64,000 bases of DNA from Rossellomorea vietnamensis (lineage in GTDB: Bacteria > Bacillota > Bacilli > Bacillales > Bacillaceae_B), in the NCBI RefSeq assembly GCF_025398035.1, contig NZ_CP104558.1, positions 2,356,001 through 2,420,000 of the forward strand, given 5' to 3'. Every line of letters starts with the position of its first letter. Positions within the stretch are counted from its first letter, which is position 1. The translations under genes and the position numbers were made by a program. The notes below the pieces were generated by a model, which ran no database searches, was not told where the DNA came from, and saw only the letters and a program-made list of their open reading frames with translations. Of the stretch, positions 29,516-38,984 are shown piece by piece.

Positions 29516-30943
29516 TCATCTCACTGGTTCCTTTTTTCTGGGAGGCATATGGACGGCGTCCCCCTTTAACCCTTCGACCGCTTCGAGCATGGTCTCATTC
29601 ATGCTGGGGTGGGGATAGAGCGGAAAGCGAAAGTCCTCATCCCTCGCTGCCATTTCGAGTCCCATTACACCTGCCGTGATCAGCTCGACCGCCCCCATTC
29701 CCATCATATGGACACCAAGGATCACATCCGTTTCACTGTCAGACACGACTTTGACGAATCCGTCCTTCTCCTCTGTGAGCTGGGCGTACCCATTTCCCCT
29801 GACAGGGTTCTCACTCACCGTGACCGAATACCCTTCACTCTTCGCTTCCTCTTCTGTAAGGCCTGCGTACGCAATCGGGGGACTCATCTGCACCACCGTA
29901 GGCACGAACCGCAGATCCACCTCTACCGGAAGTCCCGCCATTGCCTCTGCAGCTGCCTTCCCCTGCTTGATCGCCTTCACGGCGAGGGACGGACCTTCCG
30001 TCACATCCCCGATCGCCCAAATATGGGGAATGGAGGTCCGTCCCTCCCGATCTGTCTGGATATATCCCCGCCCGGTTGTTTCGATACGAAGGCGGTCGAG
30101 ACCGAGATCTGATAGATTCGGTTTTACTTGGCCGCTCACAACAAAGTGAGAACCTTCGATGGAGACCGTTTCTCCCTCTTCGTTTTTGAGCTCTGCAAGG
30201 ACATGTCCTTCCCTCTCACTGGCCTTTTTCAGTACGCAATCTTTGATGACACTGATTTTCTGCTTTTTTAACTGCCTGGACAATTCTTTGGAAAGGGAGG
30301 GATCCAATGCTAATTCTTCCCTCAGGATTAACGTGACCCGACTACCCAATGTGCAGAAAACGGAGGCAATCTCCAGTGAAATATAATCTGCCCCATACAT
30401 GATCAGTTCCCTGGGGATGTCTTCCAGCTCGAACACCTGTCTTTCCTTCAGGACCGTATCATCATTGAAGATGATTTCATCCGGATAGTGAAAGTCTCCA
30501 CCTGTTGCGACAATCGCCTCTTTAAAATTCAGAAGACTGAATTCATGTCCGTTTTCGACTCCGATACGGGATTCGGACAGGAATGAAGCCGTCCCTTTAA
30601 TGATTTCAACCTTGTTTGCTTTACAGAGGGATTCCACACCGGTCCGGAGCTGGGTGATTTTTTTATTTTTATAGTGTTGAAGAGTCGCAAGGTTTGCTTC
30701 CACTTCCCCGAACTCCATCCCCATCTCCTTCAGATGCTTCGTCTTTTTGAATTCCTGGGCAAAATGAGTGAATACCTTTGACGGGATGCAGCCTTTATTC
30801 AAGCAGGTGCCCCCCAGGTCCTCCCGTTCGATCAGGGTGACCTGTCTGCCAAGGCAGGCTGCTCTGATGGCTGCGTGATAGCCTCCGGGACCTCCTCCGA
30901 TGATAATGACATCTTTTTCTTCTGTAATTTCCCCTACTACCAT
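29516..30943 (-). CDS. Dihydrolipoyl dehydrogenase (E3 of the 2-oxo acid dehydrogenase complex)
   Basis: An FAD/NAD enzyme of 475 residues that reoxidises the lipoyl arm of E2. The N-terminal IIIGGGPGGYHAAIRAA binds FAD, the redox disulfide is Cys47-Cys52 in GGTCLNKGCIPSK, and the C-terminal LYPHPSMNETMLEA holds the catalytic His-Glu pair. Last gene of the thioesterase-pheDH-E1a-E1b-E2-E3 operon; its ATG follows the E2 stop directly. Two exact copies of the 12-base word lie in it, 51 bases apart and in opposite orientation. Confidence 0.92.
   Translation of the reverse strand: MVVGEITEEKDVIIIGGGPGGYHAAIRAACLGRQVTLIEREDLGGTCLNKGCIPSKVFTHFAQEFKKTKHLKEMGMEFGEVEANLATLQHYKNKKITQLRTGVESLCKANKVEIIKGTASFLSESRIGVENGHEFSLLNFKEAIVATGGDFHYPDEIIFNDDTVLKERQVFELEDIPRELIMYGADYISLEIASVFCTLGSRVTLILREELALDPSLSKELSRQLKKQKISVIKDCVLKKASEREGHVLAELKNEEGETVSIEGSHFVVSGQVKPNLSDLGLDRLRIETTGRGYIQTDREGRTSIPHIWAIGDVTEGPSLAVKAIKQGKAAAEAMAGLPVEVDLRFVPTVVQMSPPIAYAGLTEEEAKSEGYSVTVSENPVRGNGYAQLTEEKDGFVKVVSDSETDVILGVHMMGMGAVELITAGVMGLEMAARDEDFRFPLYPHPSMNETMLEAVEGLKGDAVHMPPRKKEPVR
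29984..29995 (-). repeat. 12-base word GGTCCGTCCCTC in the E3 gene, copy 1
   Basis: An exact copy; the coding strand reads GGTCCGTCCCTC, encoding GPSL. Confidence 0.7.
30035..30046 (+). repeat. 12-base word GGTCCGTCCCTC in the E3 gene, copy 2
   Basis: An exact copy in opposite orientation; the coding strand reads GAG GGA CGG ACC, encoding EGRT as in hom. Confidence 0.7.
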
Positions 30944-32122
30944 TTATATCAACTCCAAAAGCATGGATTGAGGCTCTTCGATCAAATCTCTCAAACGATT
31001 TGTAAATGTCACGGCCGTCCCGCCATCCACCACTCTGTGATCAAAGGACATGGAGACATTCATCATGGAGCGGACGACAATGTCATCGTGTTCGTTCACC
31101 ATCGGACGCTTCTTCGTTTTATGAAAAGCGATGAGGGCTACTTCCGGTTCATTTATGATCGGGGTGGCCCCGATCGAGCCGTCCAGCGGGCCGACATTAC
31201 TGACCGTGAAGGTACCTCCTTTGATCTCTTTCATCGTAAGCTTGCCTTCCTGAGCCTTGACGGTGAGGGCCTTCATTTCAGCTTGAATTTCGACCATTGT
31301 CATTCCTTCCACCCCTTTGATGACAGGAACGATCAGACCATCATCCGTGTCGACTGCGACACCGATATTATGGTGTGGCTGAAGCTCGATGCATTCTTTT
31401 TCTTCATTGAGGCGGGCATTGAAAATTGGGAACTCTTTTAAACAGACAGAAAGAGCTTTGATAAAATAAGCACCCATGGAAATGGACTGACCACTTCTTT
31501 TCATTGTCTCTTTCCAGATTAATAGATTCGTCACGTCGATTTCTTCAAAATGGGTGCAGTGAGGGATGGTTCTGAGTGATTGAGCCATCTTGGAAGCAAT
31601 TTGTTTTCGCCTGCCCCTGAAAGGGATGGTCTTCGGCGCGGTTTCTGCTGGACTTACCTGAACAGCAGGCACAGTTTCCACTTCAGGTTTTGGAGGTGTC
31701 CCTACTTCGCCTTTCATATAGAGGAGAACATCTTCATCGACGATTCTGCCCCCGGCCCCTGAACCGACCACTTCTTCTATATTGACTCCATTTTCCCTTG
31801 CGATTTTTCTCGTATACGGGGAAGCAAGGATCCTCTTCTTCTTCGTGAACTGAATCGTTTGGGGAACGGTACGGCGGCTTTCATCCCTGCTTTCCTTTTC
31901 CATCAACAATACCGTCGATCCAACGGGAATGGTCTCCCCTTCACTTACGGTGAATTCCTTGATCACACCTGAAAACGGTGCCGGGATCTCCGCCGTCATT
32001 TTATCTGTTTGTACCTCTACAAGTGGTTGATCCGCTCTCACCACATCCCCCACCTTCACAAGAAAGTGATTGATATTAGCTTCGGTCATCCCTTCCCCGA
32101 TATCATGAAGCTTAACTTCCAT
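30944..32122 (-). CDS. Dihydrolipoamide acyltransferase (E2)
   Basis: The core enzyme of a 2-oxo acid dehydrogenase complex, 392 residues. A single lipoyl domain carries the lipoylated Lys41 in VEVQTDKMTAEIP. The subunit-binding domain spans about 110-145 (ILASPYTRKIARENGV, GSGAGGRIVDEDV). The catalytic domain ends with the active-site histidine in SMSFDHRVVDGGTAV. The linker is proline-rich. It transfers the acyl group made by E1 to CoA; phenylacetyl is my inferred acyl group. Confidence 0.92.
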   Translation of the reverse strand: MEVKLHDIGEGMTEANINHFLVKVGDVVRADQPLVEVQTDKMTAEIPAPFSGVIKEFTVSEGETIPVGSTVLLMEKESRDESRRTVPQTIQFTKKKRILASPYTRKIARENGVNIEEVVGSGAGGRIVDEDVLLYMKGEVGTPPKPEVETVPAVQVSPAETAPKTIPFRGRRKQIASKMAQSLRTIPHCTHFEEIDVTNLLIWKETMKRSGQSISMGAYFIKALSVCLKEFPIFNARLNEEKECIELQPHHNIGVAVDTDDGLIVPVIKGVEGMTMVEIQAEMKALTVKAQEGKLTMKEIKGGTFTVSNVGPLDGSIGATPIINEPEVALIAFHKTKKRPMVNEHDDIVVRSMMNVSMSFDHRVVDGGTAVTFTNRLRDLIEEPQSMLLELI

Positions 32123-32137
32123 GGACTCCCTCCTTGT

Positions 32138-33133
32138 CTAATAGCGTGCCACTCTCTCCACTGCAGCAAGCACTCGTTTACTGTCAGGCAAATAGAAATC
32201 TTCAAACCCGAAATACGGAACAGGCGTATCGAATCCTGTTACGCGTTCTGTAGGCGCTTTTTGATATAAAAAGGATGTGTCATTGATGATCGCAAGCACA
32301 TCATTTCCAACCCCACCCGTTGCATGGGCTTCGTGGACGATGACGGTCCTCCCCGTCTTCTGGACAGAGTTCGAGATCAGATCCTTATCAAGGGGATAGA
32401 GGGTTCTGAGGTCAAGCACCTCACAGGAGATGCCTTTATCCGCCGCTTCCTTCGCTGCGTCCTCGGCTACCTTCACCATCGCACCCCAAGCAATGATCGT
32501 GACATCCTCACCCTCTGCTACTACCTTGCCCTTCCCGATTTCCACGGTGTACTTCTCTTCCGGCACTTCCTCTTTGGAAGACCGGTAGCATCTCATGGGC
32601 TCAAGGAAGAGGACAGGATCGGGGTCTTCAATCGCCGCGATCAGAAGACCTTTTGCATCATACGGTGTGGCCGGACAGACAACCTTGATTCCCGGCATAT
32701 GAGTGAAAAGTGCCTCTGTGCTATCGGAATGGATTTCAGGTGCCCGGACCCCTGCCCCATAAGGAGCCCTGATGACCAATGGGCAGGTGAAATGGCCGAG
32801 TGTCCGTGCACGTAATCTGGAAGCATGGGTCATGATCTGCTCATATGCCGGGTAGATGAATCCTAAAAACTGTACCTCCGTCACCGGGCGGAATCCATTC
32901 AATCCCATCCCGATGGCGGCACCGATAAAGCCGGCTTCACTTAAGGGTGTATCAAGCACCCGGTCTTCGCCGAATTCCTGTTGCAGGCCGTCAGTCGCCC
33001 GGAACACTCCCCCGTTCGCCCCGATATCCTCACCCATCAACAGGACATCCTCGTTTTCCTTTAGCATCACTCTCATCGCATCCGTGATGGCCTGAACCAT
33101 CGTCAATGTCTTCATTTTCGTTAAGGTGCTCAT
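32138..33133 (-). CDS. 2-oxo acid dehydrogenase E1 component, beta subunit
   Basis: Partner of the adjacent alpha subunit in thiamine-dependent decarboxylation. In 331 residues it has LMGEDIGANGGVFRATDGL, TPLSEAGFIGAAIGMGLNG, the RAPYGAGVRAPEIHSDS block and a C-terminal transketolase domain with DLRTLYPLD and HEAHATGGVGNDV. ATG at 33133 is used, with GAGGTG upstream; it lies one base after the alpha-subunit stop. Confidence 0.92.
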   Translation of the reverse strand: MSTLTKMKTLTMVQAITDAMRVMLKENEDVLLMGEDIGANGGVFRATDGLQQEFGEDRVLDTPLSEAGFIGAAIGMGLNGFRPVTEVQFLGFIYPAYEQIMTHASRLRARTLGHFTCPLVIRAPYGAGVRAPEIHSDSTEALFTHMPGIKVVCPATPYDAKGLLIAAIEDPDPVLFLEPMRCYRSSKEEVPEEKYTVEIGKGKVVAEGEDVTIIAWGAMVKVAEDAAKEAADKGISCEVLDLRTLYPLDKDLISNSVQKTGRTVIVHEAHATGGVGNDVLAIINDTSFLYQKAPTERVTGFDTPVPYFGFEDFYLPDSKRVLAAVERVARY

Positions 33134-33134
33134 T

Positions 33135-34199
33135 CTATTCACCTCTCAATTGCTCAAGGAGCTTTTCTTTTTGTTCCTGGATCGTCCAAGTCGGGGTGGC
33201 AAACACATAGTCGAAGATCAAACTCGGATCCGCGGCTGTATATGCTTCCAGTTCGTCGACGGCAAGGTCCACTTCCTTCGCACATTCCTTTTGGACAGAA
33301 GCCGTCCATTCCTCGTCAAGCCAGCCCCTTAGCCTCATGTATTTGGTTAAACGGTCGACGGGGTCATTATCTTTACGCCTGGACTCGCTTTCCTCTTGGT
33401 TACGGTACTTCGTCGGATCATCGGCTGTCGTATGGGCACCGTATCTCCATGTCACCGATTCGATCAAGGTAGGTCCGTCCCCGTTCCTTGCACGCTCCAG
33501 TGCTTTCAATGTTTCAAAATAAACGGCAAAAATATCATTGCCGTCGATGCGGACGCTTGGGATATCGTAGGCCAGTGCTTTCTGGGCAATGGTCTTCGTC
33601 TTCATTTGCTTGTGCATGGGGACAGATATGGCATATTGATTATTTTGATTGAAGAAGACGACCGGAGCCCCCCATACGCTTGCCAGATTCAATCCTTCAT
33701 GAAAATCCCCCTCAGAAGTGGCGCCGTCTCCGAAATAGACAATCGCCGCATTCCGGGTTCCTTTTCTCTTCTCGGCGAAAGCCGCGCCTACCGCATGTGG
33801 AAGCTGGGTCGCAATCGGGATGCCTGGAGTAAAGATGTTCTTCCCTTCAGGAGGCACACAACCTTCATTCCTCCCTTTCCAGAAAAGAAGGATGTGAAGG
33901 AGCGAATGTCCGAATGTCATGGTTGCGCCATGATCGCGGTAGGATGGAAATAACCAGTCTTTTTCCTGCAGGGCAAGTGCGCTCCCCACCTGGGATGCCT
34001 CCTGGCCTTCATATGGTGCATACGTTCCGATCCGCCCCTGGCGCTGGAGGCTGACGGCTTTACGATCGAAAGTGCGGATCCTGATGAGATGCCGGTAAAA
34101 CGTACGGGCCAATACTTCTGAAATATCTTTTTCATACTCGCTTTGAACCAGTTGTCCTTGTTGGTCCATCACTTGGACCAGTTGAAATTCCTCGATCAT
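33135..34199 (-). CDS. 2-oxo acid dehydrogenase E1 component, alpha subunit
   Basis: Binds thiamine diphosphate and decarboxylates the 2-oxo acid. The 354-residue protein has GRIGTYAPYEGQEASQVG, the ThDP motif GDGATSEGDFHEGLNLA ending in NQNNQYAIS, and the phosphorylation-loop-like RYGAHTTADDPTKYR. It looks closer to PdhA than to BkdAA, which fits other short-chain or aryl substrates. The true start is ATG 34199 with GAGGTGATG before it; the longer frame extends into the preceding gene. Substrate specificity cannot be read directly; the neighbouring phenylalanine dehydrogenase suggests phenylpyruvate. Confidence 0.9.
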   Translation of the reverse strand: MIEEFQLVQVMDQQGQLVQSEYEKDISEVLARTFYRHLIRIRTFDRKAVSLQRQGRIGTYAPYEGQEASQVGSALALQEKDWLFPSYRDHGATMTFGHSLLHILLFWKGRNEGCVPPEGKNIFTPGIPIATQLPHAVGAAFAEKRKGTRNAAIVYFGDGATSEGDFHEGLNLASVWGAPVVFFNQNNQYAISVPMHKQMKTKTIAQKALAYDIPSVRIDGNDIFAVYFETLKALERARNGDGPTLIESVTWRYGAHTTADDPTKYRNQEESESRRKDNDPVDRLTKYMRLRGWLDEEWTASVQKECAKEVDLAVDELEAYTAADPSLIFDYVFATPTWTIQEQKEKLLEQLRGE

Positions 34200-34261
34200 T
34201 TCATCACCTCGTGTGGTGCAATATTGTTGGAGATTAGGGATAATCATGAAACTGCCTGGAT

Positions 34262-35431
34262 TTACGTTCTCACCGACCACTTCGGACGCTTCGCATGGGA
34301 GAAGAAGCTGTTTCTTCTCGTGCGTGCGTGGATCCGGTCTTCGCAGAAACGGTTGGCCGCTTCCACCGTGGTCATGTGCTCATTTTCTGACTGCAGATAA
34401 ATGTTTTGAAGGCTGTTGTAGATGGCACTCGTCTTTTGGAGGACCCGTTCTTTGTTCGGCTCATATAATTCGTCCGCCACCTGGATCAGCCCGCCGGCAT
34501 TGACGATGTAGTCAGGTGCGTACAGGATCCCTTTTTCGTGAAGCCTCAACCCATGGGAAAGATCTAATAGCTGATTATTGGCAGAACCCACGACCGCCTT
34601 TACTTTCAACTGATCCACCGTGTGATCGTTGATGACTCCCCCGATCGCACACGGAACGAAGACATCCGCATCGACAGAATAAATTTCTTCTCCCGATACG
34701 ACTTTGATGGCCGCACCCATGTTCTTCGCTTTCGCAACCAATAGATCGATGGATTTCTGACTGATATCCGTTACATATAGATCTGCTCCCTCTTCCAGCA
34801 GTCGCTCGGCTACTTTAAACCCGACTTTCCCGAGCCCCTGAATGGCGTAGCTTTTTCCATGAAGGTCTTTTGAGCCCCAGACATTTTGATTTGTCGCCTG
34901 CAACCCATAAATCACGCCCATCGCTGTCGGGATGGATGAGTCACCGCTCCCGCCGTACTCTTCATTGACGCCGACGATACAATTTGTCTCTTTCAAGGCA
35001 TAAACGAAATCTTCAGGCGTGGTCCCCATATCCGTCCCTGTATAAAATCGTCCGTTAAGGGATTCAACGAATTGACCGAAGGCACGGAACAACTCCGGAT
35101 GTTTATCTTTTTCCGGATCACCGATAATGACCGCCTTCCCTCCACCGAAGTCGACGTCGGCCGCTGCACATTTATACGTCATGCCTTTGGATAAGCGCAG
35201 CACATCCTCAAGCGCTTCATCTACTGATGAATAAGGTCTCATGCGGCATCCGCCAAGAGCTGGACCGAGGGTGGTATTATGTATGGCGATGATGGCTTTA
35301 AGCCCTGTTTCTTCATCGTTGCAAAACACGACCTGCTCATGGTTCTGTATTTTCTGGAACATATCCATATCATTTCCCCCTACAAGCTCTCTGTTTGTAA
35401 CCGCTTTCAATTCAGTCGATACTTTAGACAC
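34262..35431 (-). CDS. pdh: Phenylalanine dehydrogenase
   Basis: Oxidatively deaminates phenylalanine to phenylpyruvate with NAD. It belongs to the Glu/Leu/Phe/Val dehydrogenases, 389 residues. The stretches [33 protein letters not shown] and the ending [12 protein letters not shown] match Bacillus phenylalanine dehydrogenases rather than leucine dehydrogenase, which has AAAGLNLGGGKTV and AEDVGTT at these places. The NAD loop is [12 protein letters not shown] at 35431 is the start, with AAAGGAGG 7 bases upstream. It leads directly into the E1 genes. Confidence 0.88.
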   Translation of the reverse strand: MSKVSTELKAVTNRELVGGNDMDMFQKIQNHEQVVFCNDEETGLKAIIAIHNTTLGPALGGCRMRPYSSVDEALEDVLRLSKGMTYKCAAADVDFGGGKAVIIGDPEKDKHPELFRAFGQFVESLNGRFYTGTDMGTTPEDFVYALKETNCIVGVNEEYGGSGDSSIPTAMGVIYGLQATNQNVWGSKDLHGKSYAIQGLGKVGFKVAERLLEEGADLYVTDISQKSIDLLVAKAKNMGAAIKVVSGEEIYSVDADVFVPCAIGGVINDHTVDQLKVKAVVGSANNQLLDLSHGLRLHEKGILYAPDYIVNAGGLIQVADELYEPNKERVLQKTSAIYNSLQNIYLQSENEHMTTVEAANRFCEDRIHARTRRNSFFSHAKRPKWSVRT

Positions 35432-35469
35432 TTTGCTTCCTCCTTTTACTACCCGCTTCATAAATGATT

Positions 35470-35865
35470 CTAGCTATCTTGTATTCTTTCTTTGATTATC
35501 TCTTTCGGTAATACCACTTGCTTCACTTCACCTTTTCCGATGAGTCTGTCACTCTTTCTATCTCTGACAGTCACTTCCGTTACGATGACGTTTCGTTCAT
35601 GTTCAATAACGTTCGCTCTAATTTCAAGAAGGGAACCTGTTTTCGCCGGAGCCACATGCCGGGCGTTCACCTCTGCCCCCATTCCTTCTTCGTCATCTTC
35701 CAAATAGGGTAGAATGATTTTCCTGGATGCCCATTCCATGTGATATACCATCGACACCGTTGAATACACGGGATGAACCACGTTTCCTTCAAACTGGGCA
35801 TACATGCCGGGGGTGACTTCAGTCGTAATGACGGCGGTATGTCCTACTGCTAATCCAGACTTCAT
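35470..35865 (-). CDS. Hotdog-fold thioesterase
   Basis: A 131-residue protein resembling the fluoroacetyl-CoA thioesterase (FlK)-type hotdog family, with [20 protein letters not shown] and [20 protein letters not shown]. Such enzymes hydrolyse short or aryl acyl-CoAs. As first gene of the phenylalanine dehydrogenase operon it could release CoA from stalled phenylacetyl-CoA or its intermediates, a role played by PaaI elsewhere; this is inference. The promoter with a CGTT repeat is just upstream. Confidence 0.75.
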   Translation of the reverse strand: MKSGLAVGHTAVITTEVTPGMYAQFEGNVVHPVYSTVSMVYHMEWASRKIILPYLEDDEEGMGAEVNARHVAPAKTGSLLEIRANVIEHERNVIVTEVTVRDRKSDRLIGKGEVKQVVLPKEIIKERIQDS

Positions 35866-35905
35866 TGCTTTCCCCCTTTAAACCAACGAATCATATATTT
35901 TTATA

Positions 35906-35953
35906 TAACGTTAATTCAACGATATAATAACATTTTGTTTTATAAATAGTCAA
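35906..35953 (-). promoter_or_regulatory. Promoter and CGTT-repeat operator of the thioesterase-pheDH-E1-E2-E3 operon
   Basis: The minus strand has TTGACT (35948-35953), an 18-base spacer and TATTAT (35924-35929). Overlapping the probable start point is CGTT-GAATTAA-CGTT (C to C 11 bases), with flanking TATA making it also an imperfect palindrome. The position right after the -10 box predicts repression. Confidence 0.65.
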
Positions 35954-36017
35954 TGAATTGTTATAATATTTAAAATATTATATTAATATAAGTTATGCAA
36001 AGTGATTCTATTAACGC

Positions 36018-36053
36018 AAAAAAGCAACGGAATCAAAGTCCCGTTGCTTTTTA
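36018..36053 (-). terminator. Terminator of the ABC importer operon
   Basis: AAAGCAACGG (36021-36030) pairs with CCGTTGCTTT (36041-36050); poly-A and poly-T runs on either side allow termination in both directions. It lies about 30 bases past the ATPase gene. Confidence 0.8.
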
Positions 36054-36081
36054 CAGAAGGTTGTTTATTCTTTTTAACGTT

Positions 36082-36882
36082 CTATGATAGAAGGGCACGG
36101 TCACTTGCCAGTTGACTGCCTCGAATCCTCTGGAATTCGTGAAGCAGTCCTTCGACGGTGAGATGCTTCTTCTGTTCTTCATTCACTTCAAGGATGATCT
36201 GTCCCTTATCCATCATGATCAAACGGTTCCCGAGATCCAGGGCCTGCTGCATGTTATGGGTGACCATCAATGTAGTGAGCTTGTACTTCTCCACAATTTC
36301 CTTTGTCAGGTTCGTAATCAGATCCGCCCGGGCCGGATCAAGGGCAGCCGTATGTTCATCCAGCAGCAGGATCGATGGCTCTGTGAATGTTGCCATCAAG
36401 AGGGAAAGGGCCTGCCGTTCTCCACCCGACAATAACCCTACCTTGGCATTCAGGCGGTTTTCAAGTCCGAGATGAAGGGTTTCAAGTACTTCTTTAAAGA
36501 ACACTTTCCGTTTCTTCGTGACCCCCATCCTGAAGGTCCTCGTCCGGTTGCGTGAATACGCCATGGCCAGGTTCTCTTCTATGGTCATGGATGGTGCCGT
36601 CCCTGCCATGGGATCCTGAAATACGCGCCCGATCAGCTTTGAACGTTTATACTCAGAAACCTTCGATACCTCGTGGTCATCGATCAACACATTTCCGATA
36701 TCAGGAATCAACACCCCTGAGACGATATTCATCAGTGTCGATTTCCCGGCTCCATTACTCCCGATGACCGTGACGAAATCACCTGGATTCAGAGAGAGCT
36801 GAATATCATCAAGGGCGATTTTTTCATCGGGTGTCCCTTCATTGAATACTTTATGAATTCGATTTAATTGTAACACCGCCAT
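36082..36882 (-). CDS. ABC importer ATPase, TrpZ type
   Basis: Energises the adjacent permease. In 266 residues are Walker A GSNGAGKST (about 37-45), the signature LLSGGERQALSLLMA, Walker B SILLLDEHTAALD and the switch histidine in MVTHNMQQAL. It overlaps the permease end by about 30 bases, so the start is uncertain among closely spaced ATG and GTG codons (36882, 36885 or a few codons further in). The family is the TrpXYZ/PotN-like uptake system for aromatic compounds or amino acids. Confidence 0.88.
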   Translation of the reverse strand: MAVLQLNRIHKVFNEGTPDEKIALDDIQLSLNPGDFVTVIGSNGAGKSTLMNIVSGVLIPDIGNVLIDDHEVSKVSEYKRSKLIGRVFQDPMAGTAPSMTIEENLAMAYSRNRTRTFRMGVTKKRKVFFKEVLETLHLGLENRLNAKVGLLSGGERQALSLLMATFTEPSILLLDEHTAALDPARADLITNLTKEIVEKYKLTTLMVTHNMQQALDLGNRLIMMDKGQIILEVNEEQKKHLTVEGLLHEFQRIRGSQLASDRALLS

Positions 36883-37879
36883 CACCCTTTCTCTCTGAAA
36901 TCGGCGTTTGGTTTACCCGTTCCGCCATCCGCTGCGCCTTTCGTTTCTTATCCTTATAACGATCCATCACCTTAGGCATGACAAGGGCCAGAATGACGAT
37001 GGTCGCCGTGATCAGTTTCATATCTCCTGTTTCAAGGAAATCTACGCGAAGAGCCATGGAAACGACCAATCGATAGATGATCGCCCCGCCGATAACAGCT
37101 AAGGTTGTACGGGCAATCGTCTTCGTTCCGAATAATGCTTCCCCGATGATGACAGAGGCAAGCCCGATGATGATCATCCCGATCCCCATTCCCACGTCGG
37201 CAAAACGGCTGTACTGGGCGATCAGGGCACCGGATAGCGCCACCATTCCATTCGAGATCCCTAATCCTAGTATGATCATCAGATTCGTATTGGCAGAGAA
37301 GCTGCGGATCATCCGTTGATTATCCCCTGTCGCTCTCAGCGCCAACCCGATTTCCGTTTTCAAAAATGCATCTGTCAAAAATTTGATCACAAGCGTGATG
37401 ATCGTCATGATAAATAGGATGCTCCACGTTCCCGGAACAGGTTCTCCAAGTCCGATGCCTGTCCATACTTTATTAAGGGCGGCATCGATTCCAAGAGGGG
37501 ACCAGAATCCTTCTATCCCTGTAAACGCGGTATCCTGACTGAGCAGGGGTACATTCGATCTTCCCATGATCCGGAGGTTGATGGAATATAGGGCGATCAT
37601 CATCAAGATCCCTGATAATAAGGCATTGATTTTACCAAACGTATGAAGTAAACCTGTTATACATCCTGCTACAAATCCGATCACTATCGCCGTAATCGTT
37701 GCGATGACGGGGTTTACGCCACTGACGATCATGGTTGCAGCGACAGCGGCCCCTGTTACGAAGCTGCCATCGACTGTTAAATCAGGAAAATCCAATATCC
37801 GAAAGGACAGATAGACTCCGAGGGCCATAATAGCGTAAATGATTCCAGATTCAAAGGATGCGAATATTGCTGTTGGCAC
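36851..37879 (-). CDS. ABC importer permease, TrpY type
   Basis: A membrane protein of 342 residues with about eight to nine hydrophobic segments. It resembles the branched-chain/TrpY-like permease family (YLSFRILDFPDLTVDGSFVTGAAV; ALRATGDNQRMIRS on a cytoplasmic loop). The start is GTG at 37879 after AAAGGG. The C-terminal 40 residues are basic and cytoplasmic. Second gene of the importer operon. Confidence 0.88.
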   Translation of the reverse strand: MPTAIFASFESGIIYAIMALGVYLSFRILDFPDLTVDGSFVTGAAVAATMIVSGVNPVIATITAIVIGFVAGCITGLLHTFGKINALLSGILMMIALYSINLRIMGRSNVPLLSQDTAFTGIEGFWSPLGIDAALNKVWTGIGLGEPVPGTWSILFIMTIITLVIKFLTDAFLKTEIGLALRATGDNQRMIRSFSANTNLMIILGLGISNGMVALSGALIAQYSRFADVGMGIGMIIIGLASVIIGEALFGTKTIARTTLAVIGGAIIYRLVVSMALRVDFLETGDMKLITATIVILALVMPKVMDRYKDKKRKAQRMAERVNQTPISERKGDGGVTIKSNS

Positions 37880-37895
37880 GAATCATCATCCCTTT

Positions 37896-38903
37896 CTATT
37901 TTTCTTCAATAAACTTCCCAAGATCTGACCAGGCTTCCTGTACTTCCACACCTTGTTCTTCAGCTGCCGCTTTATTGAACATCAACTCGAAATTTTCCGG
38001 AGCCTGTACAGGGAGTTCAGAAGGCTTTTTCTCTCCTTTTAAAATCTTCACCGCCATCAACCCGGTTTGGTAACCAAGATCTTCATAGTTGAATCCACTC
38101 GCTGCAATGGCTCCTTTTTTCAATGAATCGAGTTCCCCGACGAATAGAGGAATATCCTTTTCATTCGCTACCGTGATGACCGATTCAAGAGCTGAAACGA
38201 CTGTGTTATCTTTCGGGATGTAAAGGGCATCGACCCTCCCTACCATGGATTCAGTCGCCTGTTTGACATCTGCAGACGTTGAAACAGTGGCCTCAACCAC
38301 TTCAACACCGGCTTCTTTCGCAAGCTTATTCACTTCAGCTACCTGCACGACAGCATTTTGTTCTCCGGAATTATACACAACCCCGATCTTCTTCGCTTTC
38401 ATTTCATCTGTAATAAAGTGGAGTGTCTTTGAAATCGCTTCTGGGTGAGTATCTGTCGTACCTGTTATATTCTCACCTGGCTCGTCAAATGACTTGACCA
38501 GTTCAGCACCGACAGGATCCGTGACAGAGGTGAATACGATTGGAATGTCTTTCGTTGCATTCAGGGCAGTTTGGGCACTTGGGGTAGAGTTTGCAAAGAT
38601 GAGGTCTACACCGTCCCCGACAAAGTTCTTCGCAATGCTTTGTGAGTTACTTTGGTCTCCTTGAGCGATTTGAACATCATACTTAACGTTTTCGCCTTCT
38701 TTGAAACCGTTTTCATCCAATGCTTTCTTAAAACCTTCAAATGCCGCATCCAGTGATGGATGTTCCACAATCTGGGTTACCCCGATGACATATTGCTTCT
38801 CACCATCTCCACCGCCGGAACTCTTATCACTACCACATCCTGATAGAATCAGCATTCCAAATAACATAGAGATCACAACAAGTAATAAACTCTTCTTCTT
38901 CAC
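37896..38903 (-). CDS. ABC importer substrate-binding lipoprotein, TrpX type
   Basis: A 335-residue extracellular binding protein anchored through the lipobox LILSGC (cysteine about residue 23) and a glycine/serine linker. The body, with YVIGVTQIVEHPSLDAAFEGF and GVDLIFANSTPSAQTAL, is the periplasmic-binding type 1 fold of the ABC_sub_bind/TrpX family. The start is GTG at 38903 with GGGGG upstream. A promoter with the CGTT repeat places the importer in the phenylacetate regulon. Likely ligand is an aromatic amino acid or aromatic acid; not provable from sequence. Confidence 0.9.
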   Translation of the reverse strand: MKKKSLLLVVISMLFGMLILSGCGSDKSSGGGDGEKQYVIGVTQIVEHPSLDAAFEGFKKALDENGFKEGENVKYDVQIAQGDQSNSQSIAKNFVGDGVDLIFANSTPSAQTALNATKDIPIVFTSVTDPVGAELVKSFDEPGENITGTTDTHPEAISKTLHFITDEMKAKKIGVVYNSGEQNAVVQVAEVNKLAKEAGVEVVEATVSTSADVKQATESMVGRVDALYIPKDNTVVSALESVITVANEKDIPLFVGELDSLKKGAIAASGFNYEDLGYQTGLMAVKILKGEKKPSELPVQAPENFELMFNKAAAEEQGVEVQEAWSDLGKFIEEK

Positions 38904-38940
38904 AGAAATCCCCCTTTTTCTCTTCCTGATATATGATCAG

Positions 38941-38955
38941 TAGTCTACTAGACTA
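38941..38955. promoter_or_regulatory. Short perfect inverted repeat in the importer 5' UTR
   Basis: TAGTCTA-C-TAGACTA lies between the promoter and the binding-protein gene. It could be a second operator or a small hairpin; nothing further supports it. Confidence 0.3.
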
Positions 38956-38984
38956 GCAAATCCATGTATGATAAAAATATGAAC

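Noticed and set aside
34262-35461. Calling this gene leucine dehydrogenase (bcd) and the E1-E2-E3 genes a branched-chain complex
   Set aside because: The key segments match phenylalanine dehydrogenases, and the regulatory sites tie the operon to phenylacetate genes. A branched-chain role for the complex remains an alternative, not the first choice.
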